Shown here in pieces: positions 10,101 to 21,129 of a stretch of 64,000 nucleotides of DNA. The stretch comes from Neoarius graeffei (Eukaryota > Chordata > Actinopteri > Siluriformes > Ariidae). The notes beneath the pieces are model-generated. The model saw only the letters and a list, made by a program, of their open reading frames with translations, searched no databases and was not told the origin of the DNA. The first letter of the stretch is position 1. Every line of letters begins with the position of its first letter. The stretch lies in contig NC_083571.1 of assembly GCF_027579695.1 (NCBI RefSeq), positions 43,771,943-43,835,942 on the forward strand, in the 5' to 3' direction. The translations under genes and the position numbers were made by a program.

Positions 10101-13100
10101 ACTTCAGATTACTCCGCGCGTACGTTTTTCATCTTATGCAAGAGAAATAGGCTCTTACCGGTTTTCGGTGCTGAATCCACTGATGATCGTCTTTCTCCCG
10201 AGTCCTGGTTTAAAGTGACAGAACAATTACCCTGCTGTTTGTTATACCATATAGGTCACACACAATCCACTCAAATAAGCAGAATGCCAAATTCTGGTTA
10301 TTCATCTGTGTAGCGCATACAAATGTAGTCAATACAAAAATACAGAAAAATAAGCAAAACCCAAGGAATTCCTGAATGTCCTTATGGGGCTGTGCTTATA
10401 AAATATACATGGAAATATAAAGAAATTAACAAACCCTTTAAAGAAAGTATGAGACTAACATACATACCACATGAGCGCTAAACCACTCCAGCAAAGATTG
10501 GGGACATGATATGCCCAGCTTTGTCCCAACCACATTTTTAAATCTTTTATGTAATAGTTCATGGCAGAAATTAATCCGAACGCTTTATAAACATATCACC
10601 GAAGCCTTACTGATAGTGTTATATTTATCAGGGAGGCTCAAATCAGGTTCAAGCTCCTGCGCATTTTTCACGACTCCCCACTGAAATATCACATGGGAAT
10701 TCACAGTGTGCATGCATGGAATGTAAGGTAAGTGAAGACACAAAGTATCAATCAGTCATTCACTCCTAATGTTTTAGCGGACGCTAAAACACAGGGTCGT
10801 GGTGAAGGACGGCTTCTGTCCGTTATAATCCATCAGCACACTGCTCGTTTAGCTCTGCAGAGTCAGTTTACAAGCTCTTTGTGGGGCTCTGTGCATCTCT
10901 GAAGCAGAGTATTGCAAGGTATCTGGATTAAACACAGTTGAAGGCATCTGTGTTATGACACCTGCCATGTGACTCTTAAGCTGTTCTGAAAGTGTTATCT
11001 TATGCAAACAAGAAACAATGCAGCGCCAGAGACATCAGAATCTTTTTGATAAGTCATTACAATAGGAACTCCCAGGTGCTGATCAGCTGTTGGACATTAC
11101 ACCCATGTACGTTTTCTAAGTTCTATCTGGACCATATATATATATAAATTAATTATATATAAAAAATGATAATCTAGTCTCAATTTACTCACAATTTCCT
11201 TAGTGGGAAACCTGGGCCTGTTTAGTTGAACACAAAGCTGATACACTCGTAGGAATTGAAGAAAGACACACACAAAGATCTTCAGCAGCTCTGAGTCACT
11301 CTCCTTTTTTAGTTTTTATAGCAGTCATGCTTGAAAAGCCCAGCTCGCATAGATAGGTTGTGGAAAATCACCTTTTTTGCTTTCTTCTGACCTCTACTCA
11401 TACTAGGGCCTTCATCTGGGTCAGAATTTTCTCCAGGGCCCAGTTTAGATTGTGTACTTTTTCTTTTCAAATATTTATCTATCGCCATCACCGCTGTCAC
11501 ACCCAAAGCATTACTAATTCTATTGTTTGAATGGCAACAGGTAGATACACAGGTTAATTAGCTACCTGCTGCCATTTATTGGAAGAGTATTTAATTGTTC
11601 TGCTGGTCACTATACGTCGCTGGCATAGACGAACGAAGACAAATTATTTGCAGTAAATAAATAATTTTCGGAACAATTAAGCGAAATTGGATAATGTCCC
11701 ACGGTACACCTGATGATCTCTCACGGCACACTAATGTGCCGCGGCACAGTGGTTGGGAATCACTGGTCTAAACAACGGCAATACATAATTTGTCAAAATC
11801 AGAGACAATATTTGAGTGAAGAAACCATAAGCAAATTTGAATTTGATCCAGGAACAGGAGCCTTACCTTCCTAAAGGGCCGGATTCCGCCAGCCGTAACC
11901 GATGCTTCAGGTCCCTGTTTCAGATCTGATGCTGAATTGTTGTCTGTATTCTCAGTGTTGCCTTTCCCACCTTCATCGGCACAGCATTTAAGACAGACAA
12001 ACTCCTGGTCATCCTTTTCCATTTGTTGTACTTTAGCTAGGTCCAGTCCAATACAGTCGCCATGAAACCAGTCATCACAGCGCCCACAGCCTACCATGAA
12101 TCTGAAAACACACTTCCCGTTACTTAAGGCACTAGCCTGGGAAATAATTTAGTGTACATCATTAACTGTATGGCAGTAATTTTAAAGGTATAGGTCTTGG
12201 CATAACCCTGACATGTTTAGTGTCTTGCCAGCTTTAACACACCCACATTTACTCAGGCCTGTTAATAAGCTGACTGATCAGATCAGGTGCGTTAGAGCAG
12301 GGAAAACACCAAAATGTACAGTGTTGGGGTACAGCTAGGTCCAGGAACAGTACAGTGCCCTATACACAGTTCATTATGGGAGCATTTTTATAAAAGGCCA
12401 CCTTGGGGAAGGCAACACCGATTCATATAGTGAGCTTGTTATACAACAAATTTATGACATCTTAACATCTAACCTGAAGAATCAGGTTATTAATCTGTGG
12501 ATGAAAAGGAATATACCTATTGCTGTGTGGTTTATTACATAATCCACATTGTTTGCTTGAATCCCATGCGGTCTCATTTTCAGAAGCAGGTGTAGGTTCC
12601 CCCTCTGCAGGCCCCTTCTTCACCACAGGAGCATTATCAGGAATGAACAGCTCAGGTTCATCTATAGAAATGCTTCTGCTGCTTCTGCTTCTCTGTCTCG
12701 GCAAGATCTTTTCTGGTTTCTTGATTTTTGTTTTCTCCTGTTCTTCCTCTGCTGGGCCATCCTTCCCTGACTGACTTTGTTTGGCCCCTGCTGGTGATGG
12801 ATTTTGTGGCTTCTTTACTAAAGAAGGAGATTTATTCATTGCTACTTTAGTACCAGGACTGGAATCTGAGGACACTTTTCTGTTTACTGTGGGAGAGCGT
12901 GGAAAAGAGGGGCTGACATTGTGCTTCACCAGATCACAGACTTGCTCCTTTTGTGGTTTCGAGGCTTGTTTGGGTTTGAGAGACAAAGCTGGCTGTTTTA
13001 GGTCGATGCTATTTGGCTTGCCTTTAATGTGTTTATTTTCTGCTGTAGCTTTTTGCACCTTTTTATCTTGTGGCTTGTGAAGCTTGGACCCCTTTGGCAG

Positions 13101-16007
13101 GATGCCTGTTCTGCTAAGCTGTTTGTTTTTGGTTATACTCAGTGGCTGCTTGGGTTTCAGGAGCTTTTTCACAGCGATTTTATCTGTCTTGACATTTTTC
13201 CTTTCTGATTTGTCATCATTCAGCTTCTCAGCATTGTTCTGGTCAACGGCTTTGGCGTCCGTGGTTACCTCTGTCACACCGTTGCTGTGTTGCACTACAT
13301 TTGGATTTACATACGGGCCTAAATCCATCGGCATTTCATTAGCTCCATGTTCAATGACATTAAGCTCTTCAACAACCTCTGGGGTTGAATGCATATCAAA
13401 AGACTGGGCCTGTCCCAGATCAAACCCATTGCTTTCAATTGTCATGGAATCATCCTGGAAGCTCAGAGACTGAAGGGTGCCTGTGTTAAATGATCCGGAT
13501 GTGTGAGAAGGTCCAGGCAACAGCTCAATTTTGTAGCCCCCTACTGTCACTGTTAAACGCCTCAACACGACCACAGGATTCATCGATGGGTCAACTTCAT
13601 GGACATTAAACCGACGGCTCAGTAAGTCTTCCTGTTTCTCCATGCACATCTCCGCTACTGATAAGCTACTTGATCCTGGTTCATCATCCTCCTTTACTCC
13701 GGATATCTGGCCAGCTTTTCTGCAAAGCGCTTCAGTGGAAACTCCTTGAAATGGACCTTGGCGCCTTGTCTGTCCACCTCTACCTCGGCCTCTAGACGAA
13801 AAAGCTTAGAAAATAAATAAAATTTAAAAAAAAAAACTTTGCATTAAAGTCTGAACCAATCAAATTTGTTTTATAACAATCACAATCCATCCTCTTATGT
13901 ATCAAAATTGCATACTGGAGAATTAATAGCTCTAAAATACAACACGCACCCAAGCATTATATTATAGCATATAAAAAAGTGCTTACACCATATTACAGTT
14001 TAAAAACCCTAGTTTTCCCACCTTGAGCAGAGTTTATATTAAAAAAAAAAGCTTATTGAAAAAGATTAACATCCTTTGAAAACAAGCGATGTACTGTTTA
14101 CAGAGTTATTACTGTGTTGCAGTTTCAAAGTTAGTTACACTGTATGATGGCTGACTTTTTCAAAATAAGCAATTAAAATGCATTTCTGTTTATTACCATT
14201 TTCCAATTTTTTTAAACATATCCAAATGCAACTCCCAAAAATTAGGGCTTTCCCCAGAAAAAATAAATAAATAAAAATCAGAGTGGTGCTACCGATGCAG
14301 AGCCTGACCCAGAGGGCCCAGGGGAATGCTCCCCTGGAAATTTTTGAAATTAGAGACTTCAAATGGTGCATTCTGGTGGCATCTAGGGCTGATTTAGGCA
14401 CAATTCAACATGATTAAATTTGCTGGTTTTCACCTTGGCAAATATGCAAGGGGCAAAATTAGATTTGAAATGAAAATACTTCGTAGCACGCTGCTTCATG
14501 TTCCGATGCCAGGAACAGAATCAAGGTCAACTCATGCACCATATAGTGACCAGTGCCGAGAACGTGGTTTTACGTATGGTTGCAAATATCGGTCAGTGCA
14601 TGCAGAGAAACTTTTTATTTTCACTTCTGGGTTGAGTACCAGGATAGTCTAGACCTAGACTATATATTACAATATCTTCCCATTTCTACAGTTATTACTC
14701 ATTTTCAGAGGGGAATAGAAGTTATTTAGGTGCAGAAGGTGCTCTGCATTGTTCAATTTATGGTATTGATTTTTTTTTTTTTGGTGTGCAAGTGACAGCG
14801 CGGCGCCAACGTTGCACAGCATGGTGAAGCGCCATGTAGCCATGCTTTGGGGAAAGCCCTGCAAAAATGTAGGCTGGATTTCACAACCCTCTCTCTGGAC
14901 TCTGGCCTAAATATCATACTACTACTCATACTCTAACACGGCTGCACTGAAAACTCTTTGCCTGTGTAATCTGCTACTATTGTTAAACATGTTGCATTGA
15001 TATGCCTGCTGCTGATCATTGTATGTTTGTAACTATGATACACAACCCTATCAAACGTACAGAACAACATGGCATTGCTGGCCAGAACTAAACAAAACAA
15101 CACAACTATCTGATTCTGGCTACGTAGCACTGCACACTGCTGTACTAGTTAGAATTTTACCTCGCAGCATCCATCTCTCTGTGCCACTGTGACAAATACT
15201 GACAATGTAAGAGATTTTATTTCATTGAATCCTCCTCAAAATATTCTAAGCAAGAAGAACACTGAGGGGATTTGATACATTTTTTTTGTTATAAACTAGT
15301 TTTCGTAAGTTTTGTCCTTTTACCACCACCAATGGGCTTGTGTGTTTTTCAAAGGTTAATTAATATCAATATCATCTTCAAACCATGATATTTTTTAGAC
15401 TAGGTTATCGTACTGTGATAATTCCAAACCATAAAAGTCTCTAACCTTTTAGCTTTAGTATAAGTAGTTTTGCAGGAATGCAAGATCAAGACATTGGTAG
15501 TAAACTGTTAGAACGTCAGACCGAATAATGCTGATTATTTGTACCGGTTTGTTTCCTCTGTAACAGAGTGGTGCCTTTCCTCCTTCCTCGGGGAAATTTG
15601 GCCGGAGTCCCGATCCCATCGGCACAAGTCTGGCTGAAGCCTGAAGTTTTCATGTCAGGGTCTGAAACAATACAAAAAGTAAAAACAGAATTTAAAACCT
15701 AGACATGTGCTTAGTCTCTGCTAGTTCTTTTATATGTTAATGTTAAATAAGTAAAGTACGTCTTTGCACCCAAAGAGCTGGAGAGCTGAAATTTAGTGTC
15801 ATCATTTTCCAAGAGATGAAACTGTGTGCTGGCAGATCCAAACATAGGATCCTTGTCACTAAGCATGTTCTTGAGCGAGTCTCCTGGCAGGCTGTGGCTT
15901 GATGCAAACTCATCACTTGCTTCACATTCCAAGTTCTGACCAAGGAGCAGGGAGTCTTCCAACTGATCACTGGGAATCAAATGGTTAAATGTGCCAACTA
16001 TATCCAT
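5197..16007 (-). CDS. phf3: PHD finger protein 3 (PHF3), complete, 15 coding exons
   Basis: The exon chain, in transcript order, is 16007-15770, 15661-15545, 13789-12517, 12101-11867, 10204-10159, 10072-9952, 9737-9581, 9416-9300, 9181-9062, 8978-8840, 8740-8533, 7994-7847, 7763-7674, 7586-7391 and 7106-5197. Every intron is GT-AG and the phases agree. The sum is 5115 bases, or 1704 residues plus stop, against about 2040 in mammals. Domains: N-terminal signature MDIVGTFNHLIP; PHD finger about 535-590; TFIIS-like central domain about 650-775; SPOC about 940-1067; proline-rich region about 1450-1550; RS/RD-rich tail from about 1615. PHF3 is a nuclear protein whose SPOC domain binds the phospho-Ser2 RNA polymerase II tail and which competes with TFIIS (established for the mammalian protein). 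DIDO1 and the SPOCD proteins share domains, but the PHD core (GCGRCDDWFHGDC) and the N-terminus are PHF3-like. No disabling change was seen. An upstream non-coding exon is expected but was not located. Confidence 0.93.
6552..6632 (-). repeat. In-frame 27-bp x3 tandem repeat in PHF3
   Basis: Three identical 27-base units (6552-6578, 6579-6605, 6606-6632) encode three copies of a DLKSGEMKQ-type nonapeptide. They follow a conserved FVIKKK segment. Exact identity implies recent expansion, and the length is a multiple of three so the frame is kept. Confidence 0.92.
7391..7994 (-). other. phf3: PHF3 exons 12-14: SPOC domain
   Basis: The domain runs from LWNGYIDMPSVARYLTKVYP through DLPDTIQVGGRISPQTVWDY and EICVIRFTPDTEEDEISY to the YFSSRRRYGVVANN and VKDMYLIPLG blocks. 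Basic residues around the RRRYGVV strand match the surface that, in mammalian PHF3, holds phospho-Ser2 of the polymerase II CTD. Exon 13 is exactly 90 bases. The domain closes at FDGPG across the 7391/7106 junction. Confidence 0.9.
8533..8978 (-). other. phf3: PHF3 exons 10-11: Cys-containing linker to SPOC
   Basis: Exon 10 (8978-8840) ends with HLFDLHCKICTG, and exon 11 (8740-8533) opens with GRMAPPVEE. Together they form the conserved small Cys motif between the TFIIS-like and SPOC domains of PHF3. The sequence then becomes Ser/Thr/Pro-rich and poorly conserved. The intron between exons 11 and 12 (7995-8532) shows no recognisable repeat. Confidence 0.8.
9062..10204 (-). other. phf3: PHF3 exons 5-9: TFIIS-like central domain
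   Basis: Five short exons (46, 121, 157, 117 and 120 bases) encode the domain related to TFIIS domain II: IRRSVRDSLEEILLKR, ELFALFQGVDSKYKNRYRSL, MFNLRDTKNN, LVRMSAEELASKELAAWR and IEMIEKEQREVERRP. In TFIIS this region helps contact RNA polymerase II, and in PHF3 and DIDO1 it is kept as a polymerase-binding module. Introns fall between helices and all splice sites are canonical. Confidence 0.88.
10205..11299. other. PHF3 intron 4 sequence, nothing recognised
   Basis: Between exon 5 and the hAT remnant. It is A/T-rich with a short ATAT tract near 11131-11160. No coding potential or known repeat termini were recognised. Confidence 0.5.
11300..11765 (-). mobile_element. hAT-type transposon 5' remnant inside PHF3 intron 4
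   Basis: Reading the minus strand from 11765, the sequence starts CAGTGATTCCCAACCACTG, a typical hAT/Charlie terminus. It is followed by a GC-rich subterminal region and, at about 11485, the ORF start MAIDKYLKRKSTQSK. That is the N-terminus usual for ZBED-like hAT proteins. The frame ends at 11309 after 65 residues. The BED finger, the catalytic core and the other terminus are missing, so this is a 5' fragment. Confidence 0.65.
11867..13789 (-). other. phf3: PHF3 exons 3-4: long acidic/basic linker and PHD finger
   Basis: Exon 3 (13789-12517, 1273 bases) encodes a GRG-rich start, a short conserved block (VVVLRRLTVTVGGYKIELLP), a long Lys/Ser/Pro-rich disordered linker, a basic patch (LPRQRSRSSRSISIDEP) and the first Cys pair of the PHD finger (CGLC). 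Exon 4 (12101-11867) completes it with the remaining zinc ligands: CxxC, the H of WFHGDC, and the final CxxCC. Thus the finger is split by an intron after HSNR. The exon 3 acceptor is placed at 13790 because the alternative AG two bases upstream leads to a stop. Confidence 0.85.
12102..12516. other. PHF3 intron 3, nothing recognised
   Basis: Unique-looking intron between the two halves of the PHD finger. No repeat termini or open frames beyond chance. Confidence 0.55.
13790..15544. other. PHF3 intron 2
   Basis: Apart from the MITE at 14243-14861, this intron holds only A/T-rich sequence. No additional exon could be placed that keeps the frame. Confidence 0.5.
14243..14861. mobile_element. 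619-bp MITE (hAT-like) in PHF3 intron 2
   Basis: The right terminus GGGGAAAGCCCTG (14849-14861) is the reverse complement of the left terminus TAGGGCTTTCCCC (14243-14255), with the first base changed from C. A seven-base direct repeat CAAAAAT flanks it on both sides (14236-14242 and 14862-14868). There is no transposase. A second, truncated relative starting CAGGGCTTTCC lies at 50266-50525, inside Gmr1-like element B. Confidence 0.75.
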
Positions 16008-16032
16008 GAATGCTTCCACTGTTAAGACTGCT
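15545..16032 (-). other. phf3: PHF3 first two coding exons and start context
   Basis: The exon begins after a TTCTTCTAG acceptor at about 16033 and has 25 bases of 5' UTR before ATG 16007. A GTG 12 bases upstream is in frame, but the PHF3 family starts at MDIV. For the donor, the phase-1 site after 15770 keeps the frame open into the exon starting at 15661 (DPDMKTSGF), while a GT three codons downstream would cause an immediate stop. The encoded peptide includes DSLKNMLSDKDPMFGSAS, a strongly conserved PHF3 block. Confidence 0.85.
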
Positions 16033-16034
16033 CT

Positions 16035-16475
16035 AGAAGAAAATAAAGAAGATAGAGGAAAAATACATTCTATTAAAATTTTATGTATATTAACAACCTT
16101 GCCAAATAATGCAGGGGTGGACCAATGAAAAATTCATTATTTAGCCCATCAAGCATGTAGAAGCTCCGGTATTACACCCAGTAGCCATGTTTTGGTTGCC
16201 CGGAAACCTCATTCAGTAGGCTAAAAAGTGGCAGCAAAAGTAAAGTAATAAATCCTGGACACAAAATATGCCTGTCCCGGGCTGCTCATTTGTTCAACAT
16301 TGTATGACCCAAGTCATTATCAGACTCTCTCTGCGATGTAGCTGCCATGCAACATAAAATCACTGATTTTAGGTTCAAATCAATTAACTGTCGCACAACC
16401 AATAATTAGTCACAATGTGTCTTTTTCTGATGAATTTATTCCACTATTATAAGCCTGACAAACATACATAAAATA
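16035..16475. other. Upstream of PHF3 coding start, nothing recognised
   Basis: About 440 bases between the first coding exon and the Tc1 element. No splice donor or core promoter stands out. It is probably part of a 5' UTR intron. Confidence 0.4.
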
Positions 16476-16695
16476 CAGTAATGCTTGAAAGTTTGTGAAC
16501 CCTTTAGAATTTTCTACATTTCTGCATAAATAGGACCTAAAACATCATCAGATTTTCACACAAGTCCTTAAAGTAGATAAAGAGAACCCAGTTAAATAAA
16601 TGAGACAAAAATATGATACTTGGTCATTTATTTATTGAAGAAAATGATCCAATATTACATATCTGTGAGTGGCAAAAGTATGTGAACCTTTGCTT

Positions 16696-18721
16696 TCAGT
16701 ATCTGGTGTGACCCCCTTGTGCAGCAATAACTGCAACTAAACGTTTCCGGTAACTGTTGATCAGTCCTGCACACCGGCTTGGAGGAATTTTAGCCCATTC
16801 CTCCATACAGAACAGCTTCAACTCTGGGATGTTGGTGGGTTTCCTCACATGAACTGCTCGCTTCAGATCCTTCCACAACATTTCCATTGGATTAAGGTCA
16901 GGACTTTGAGTTGGCCATTCCAAAACATTAACTTTATTCTTCTTTAACCATTCTTTGGTAGAACGACTTGTGTGCTTAGGGTCATTGTCTTGCTGCATGA
17001 CCCACCTTCTCTTGAGATTCAGTTCATGGACAGATGTCCTGACATTTTCCTTTAGAATTCGCCGGTATAATTCAGAATTCATTGTTCCATCAATGATGGC
17101 AAGCCATCCTGGCCCAGCTGCAGCAAAACGGGCCCAAACCATGATACTACCACCACCATGTTTCACAGATGGGATAAGGTTCTTATGCTGGAATGCCATG
17201 TTTTCCTTTCTCCAAACATAACGCTTCTCATTTAAACCAAAAAGTTCTATTTTGGTCTCATCTGTCCACAAAACATTTTTCCAATAGCCTTCTGGCTTGT
17301 CCACGTGATCTTTAGCAAACTGCAGACGAGCAGCAATGTTCTTTTTGGAGAGCAGCGGCTTTCTCCTTTTAACCCTGCCATGCACACCATTGTTGTTCAG
17401 TGTTCTCCTGATGGTGGACTCATGATCATTAGCCAATGTGAGAGAGGCCTTCAGTTGCTTAGAAGAAGTTACCCAGGGGTCCTTTGTGATCCCGCCAACT
17501 ATTACACGCCTTGCTCTTGGAGCGATCTTTGTTGGTCGACCATTCCTGGGGAGGGTAACAATGGTCTTGAATTTCCTCCATTTGTACACAATCTGTGACT
17601 GTGGATTGGTGGAGTCCAAACTCTTTAGAGATGGTTTTGTAACCTTTTCCAGCCATCAACAACGCTTTTTCTGAGGTCCTCAGAAATCAGTCCCCCCAGG
17701 ATTTCGCGGGCCTTTTTTGTGATTGTTGCAGGCTAAAATGTCTGATGTTGCGGGGGGGGGGGGGGGGGGGGGGGGGGGTGTTCCAAAAAATTGCGATGAA
17801 AATTGCAGGGTTTTTTAGATTTTTGTTGCGATTACATTGCGGGAGGAAGTGAAAGTTGTAAGAAATTGTTGCGAGTTTCTCTTTTTGTGATTAAAATTGA
17901 GTGATATGTTAAATATTAAGTTATGATTAATAAAACAAAGACACTGAGAAACGGTCCTATAAACAACTTTACCAATATAAAAGATTACCAGGACGACAAA
18001 AATGCAGAAAAATAGGCTTTACTTATCCATATGCACCTGTTGGTTCAAAAGTTAAAGTGCATAGAACCTCACAGCACAACATGAAGTTACCTTAAAATAT
18101 AATATAAATGCCTCAACTTTCATGTAAGAAAAAAAAAAAACTTAATACTAGTACTGTGTGCAGGCAGTCTCTCCTGAAGACTAAATTAAACAATAATTAT
18201 AAACTAATAAAATAAATGGCTCAGGCTTCATAGAAGAAAAAAAACCAATTTGAACAGAATCTCACAGTATGATGCTGAAGCTGCCTAAACAATGGAAAAT
18301 AAAATACCATTTTGGCAAAAATGTTGGCATCCATTAATTTCTTGTATTAAGTAAAAAAAAATAAAGTGCACACAGTCCTTCACTGTAAACATAACACACT
18401 TTCAGTCACAGAATTTAAGCCTATATAAACACTGACTCGCACATGCTGCTTCTCTTGAACGTATACACGGAAGTAAGGCGGAAGGTAGTTTGTCGACGTC
18501 ACCTCAAGACGATGCCAACGATTGGTCAAATTTGCGGGAAAGTTGCGGTGATTGGATATAACTGCAACACCGCCCTGAATTCGCGGGGATTGGCTGAATT
18601 TGCGAAATCCTGTAGGGTCTGAGAACTCTCCTTTGTTCGTGCCATGATACACTTCCACAAACATGCTGTGAAGATCAGACTTTGATAGATCCCTGTTCTT
18701 TAAATAAAACACGGTGCCCAC
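16696..18721 (-). pseudogene. Tc1 transposase, interrupted by MITE and frameshift
   Basis: The N-terminus lies at 18721-18622 (MGTVFYLKNRDLSKSD to FVEVYHGTNKGE). The MITE then interrupts it, and it resumes at 17687 with a helix-turn-helix segment (LLMAGKGYKTISKEFGLH). Near 17600 it changes frame into a 307-residue open segment that runs to 16696. The catalytic triad is visible: DETK near 17258, DNDPKHTS near 16980 and PDLNPMEMLW (Glu) near 16880, a DD34E arrangement. The 307-residue block is still open, so the element decayed mainly through the insertion and one frameshift. Confidence 0.88.
17688..18621. mobile_element. 934-bp MITE copy 1, inside Tc1
   Basis: The termini are CAGTCCCCCCAGGAT (17688) and, at the right, the reverse complement of CAGACCCTACAGGAT (ending 18621). 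Six-base target duplications flank it: AGAAAT (17682-17687) and AGAACT (18622-18627, one change). The uninterrupted host Tc1 sequence can be inferred across the junction, which fixes the boundaries. It carries a long G-run near 17751-17778. Copy 2 lies at 48240-49191. Confidence 0.85.
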
Positions 18722-19012
18722 TCACACCTGACTGTCATCCCACTGATTGAAAACACCTGACTCTAATTTCACCTTCAAATTAACTGCTCATCCTAGAGGT
18801 TCACATACTTTTGCCACTCACAGATATGTCATATTGGATGATTTTCCTCAATAAATAAATGACCAAGTATAATATTTTTGTCTCATTTGTTTAACTGGGT
18901 TCTCTTTATCTACTTTCAGGACTTGGGTGAAAACCTGATGATGCTTTAGGTCATATTTATGCAGAAATATAGAAAATTCTAAAGGGTTCGCAAACTTTCA
19001 AGCACCATTGTA

Positions 19013-19934
19013 ATTCTGCATGTAGGTGTTAAATGGGCCACATCTGTGTCCTAAATGCATTATAACTCCACTAAATACTACTCAACAGAGCACCAGGCTC
19101 ATAACTGGGATATTATACACTTTCATATGATGCTGGTGTAGATGCACCCTGGATGGGACATCTATCCATCACAGAAGTGTTTGCAGATGAATCGGCGCAG
19201 GACACAGTCTTTAATTGAGAAAAATGGATGGATAATGATAATTCTTAAATAAGTTTTAAAATGATGGAGCTTTGTTGCAAAATAAAAATCAGTGGCACTC
19301 CATATACAGTAGTAACTTTCTGTATTTAATAAAAGAGTCGATCAGCCCGAATGCAGGTTGTTTACAGTTATATATCTTATCTCACTCTCCTCTGGCTTTC
19401 TGTAAAAGGTGACCTGCCACCATAAATCTAAGAGAAATCTTAAAAATAAGAAGACTCTTTAAAAAAAAAAAAAGTCACAGCTGTAACGAACTCGTCTGCT
19501 CGAATCACCACAAACTAATGTGTTTATCAGCATTTCATACGCCCACCCTTATTCCGACTAGTCCCGCCTCCTGCGCTAGGATTGGCTAGAAGTTCATGCC
19601 CGTAAGCAAGCCGCAGAGTGGACTATATGAGGATACCAATCATAATCCTAGAGGTAAAAGATTATCAACCAATCCTTGGGCAATAATTTGGACTGGTCGG
19701 AATGCAGGTAGGGGAAAAACAAATCCGAACTAGCACGCTATGGTAGGCCTGATTAGCCGAGGTGTTAGAGAGCTAGCTAGACTAGCAAACTCCGACTATA
19801 GCCTGCAAGACGAACAGGTTAAGTAATTACACCACTTGAATGTCCGATATGTTTATTAAAAGTTAACCACCTATAAAATGCACTAGCAAGTCATATGCTC
19901 AGTAGCCAGCTAGCTTCAAACCACCATACAGGCC
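19013..19934. promoter_or_regulatory. Unique DNA upstream of PHF3; possible promoter region
   Basis: No transposon termini are recognised here. Between about 19490 and 19760 there is a GC-box-like CCCGCCTCC, several CpGs, and three ATTGG/CCAAT-type motifs on either strand. The position, 3.5 kb upstream of the first PHF3 coding exon (about 1 kb without the Tc1), would suit a promoter and non-coding first exon. I found no convincing splice donor, so this is weak inference. Confidence 0.2.
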
Positions 19935-19947
19935 NNNNNNNNNNNNN
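19935..19947. other. Assembly gap (13 N)
   Basis: Run of 13 undetermined bases. The true length is unknown. Confidence 0.99.
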
Positions 19948-20152
19948 ATTTAAAATTTTGAGCATATAACTTTTTTCCCTCCCCCCAACGTATTGTATAG
20001 TGTTTCTAAAGTTTATATTTTAATTATAGTGTTTTTATTTTCTAATCTGTTGACTGAGAGAGCCCTGCACAAAAATTCCAATGTGTTTGAACTGTTGGTT
20101 TATGCACAAGTGGCAAATAAACAAACCTTGACCTATATATCCATTCATCCAT

Positions 20153-20570
20153 CCATTATCTGTAGCCACTTATCCTGTTCTACAGGGTCCGCAGGCAAGC
20201 TGGAGCCTATCCCAGCTGACAATGGGTGAGAGACGGGGTACACCCTGGACAAGTTGCCAGGTTATCGCAGTGATATATACACACACACACACACACACAC
20301 ACTGTTATATATCTATCCATCCATTATCTGTAACCGCTTATCCAGTGCAGGGTTGTGGGAAAGCTGGAACCTATCCCAGCTGACTATGGGCAAGAGGTGG
20401 GGTACACCCTGGACAAGTCGCCATATCATCATAGTGATATATCTCCATCCATTATCTGTACCTGCTTATCCTGTGCAGGGTTGTGTGAAAGCTGGAGCCT
20501 ATCCCAGCTGACTATGGGCGAGAGGCGGGGTACACCCTGGACAAGTTGCCAGGTCATCGCAGTGATATAT
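20153..20570 (-). repeat. Three tandem SINE-tail units
   Basis: Units at 20153-20276, 20321-20441 and 20449-20570 each run from CCATTATCTGTA through the CTGGAGCCTATCCCAGCTGA core to GTGATATA. They match only the 3' part of the SINE at 21461-21826, with no tRNA-like head. An (AC)n tract lies between the first two (20279-20302). Confidence 0.85.
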
Positions 20571-21129
20571 TAATATTAGTGTACAGTTATTTAAAAAAAA
20601 ACACTGTGCTTGGATTATTACTATCCGCTTGTTAAGATGTGATGTAACAACTGTATTTCCGAGTCCAACCTTCATCTTCTCAACATGCTGCAATGCTGTG
20701 TCTCTCATTGTTTTAACCCTTGTGTTGTCTTAGAATTCTGTATACTCCCCTTGTCCTTAGGGTCAAAAATGGCCAACTTCTCTAAGCCCCTAAAGTAAAG
20801 CAGCTTAATATAATTTCCACACCTCAAATTAATTTTGCATGAAGAAACAACTTGTCATTCATCAGAAACTTTGTGAATATCTGGATTTTCCCTCCTCACA
20901 GTGCACCACTCTTTCTTTAATGCAACACACCTGTCATAATTCTTATCTTTATTAAAGTAGAGGTTTATTACTATTACTACTGCTAAAGGTACCTGCATAG
21001 GTGTAAAATATTTTTTAGCAAGACATCACACTTGTAAAGCTTACAATGCAGCAGAAAAGTGCAGAAAGTAGTTTTTAATGCATGTTATTGAAGGGAAATG
21101 ATAACAGTAACTATAACAATAACTAACAA

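Larger units (their letters stand above)
16476..19010 (-). mobile_element. Tc1-like transposon split by a MITE
   Basis: Inverted termini start CAGTAATGCTTGAAAG at 16476 and are matched in reverse at 18995-19010. They extend for roughly 200 bases through ACTTTCAGGACTTG-type sequence. TA target duplications are present at 16474-16475 and 19011-19012. Removing the 934-bp MITE (17688-18621) and its six-base duplication leaves about 1.6 kb, the usual full length. It lies about 470 bases upstream of the PHF3 start codon. Confidence 0.9.

Noticed and set aside
12781..13473. Two plus-strand open frames of 99 and 129 residues
   Set aside because: Antisense to PHF3 exon 3, which has matching splice phases at both ends and a conserved protein.
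15755..15762. Alternative donor GTACTT for the first PHF3 coding exon
   Set aside because: Using it would join to the next exon with an immediate TGA. The donor after 15770 keeps the frame open.
16008..16019. Upstream in-frame start four codons before MDIV in PHF3
   Set aside because: That codon is GTG, not ATG, and the conserved family N-terminus begins at the ATG at 16007.
20153..20570. CRISPR-like or regulatory tandem array
   Set aside because: The units are SINE tails in a vertebrate genome, not repeats with unique spacers.
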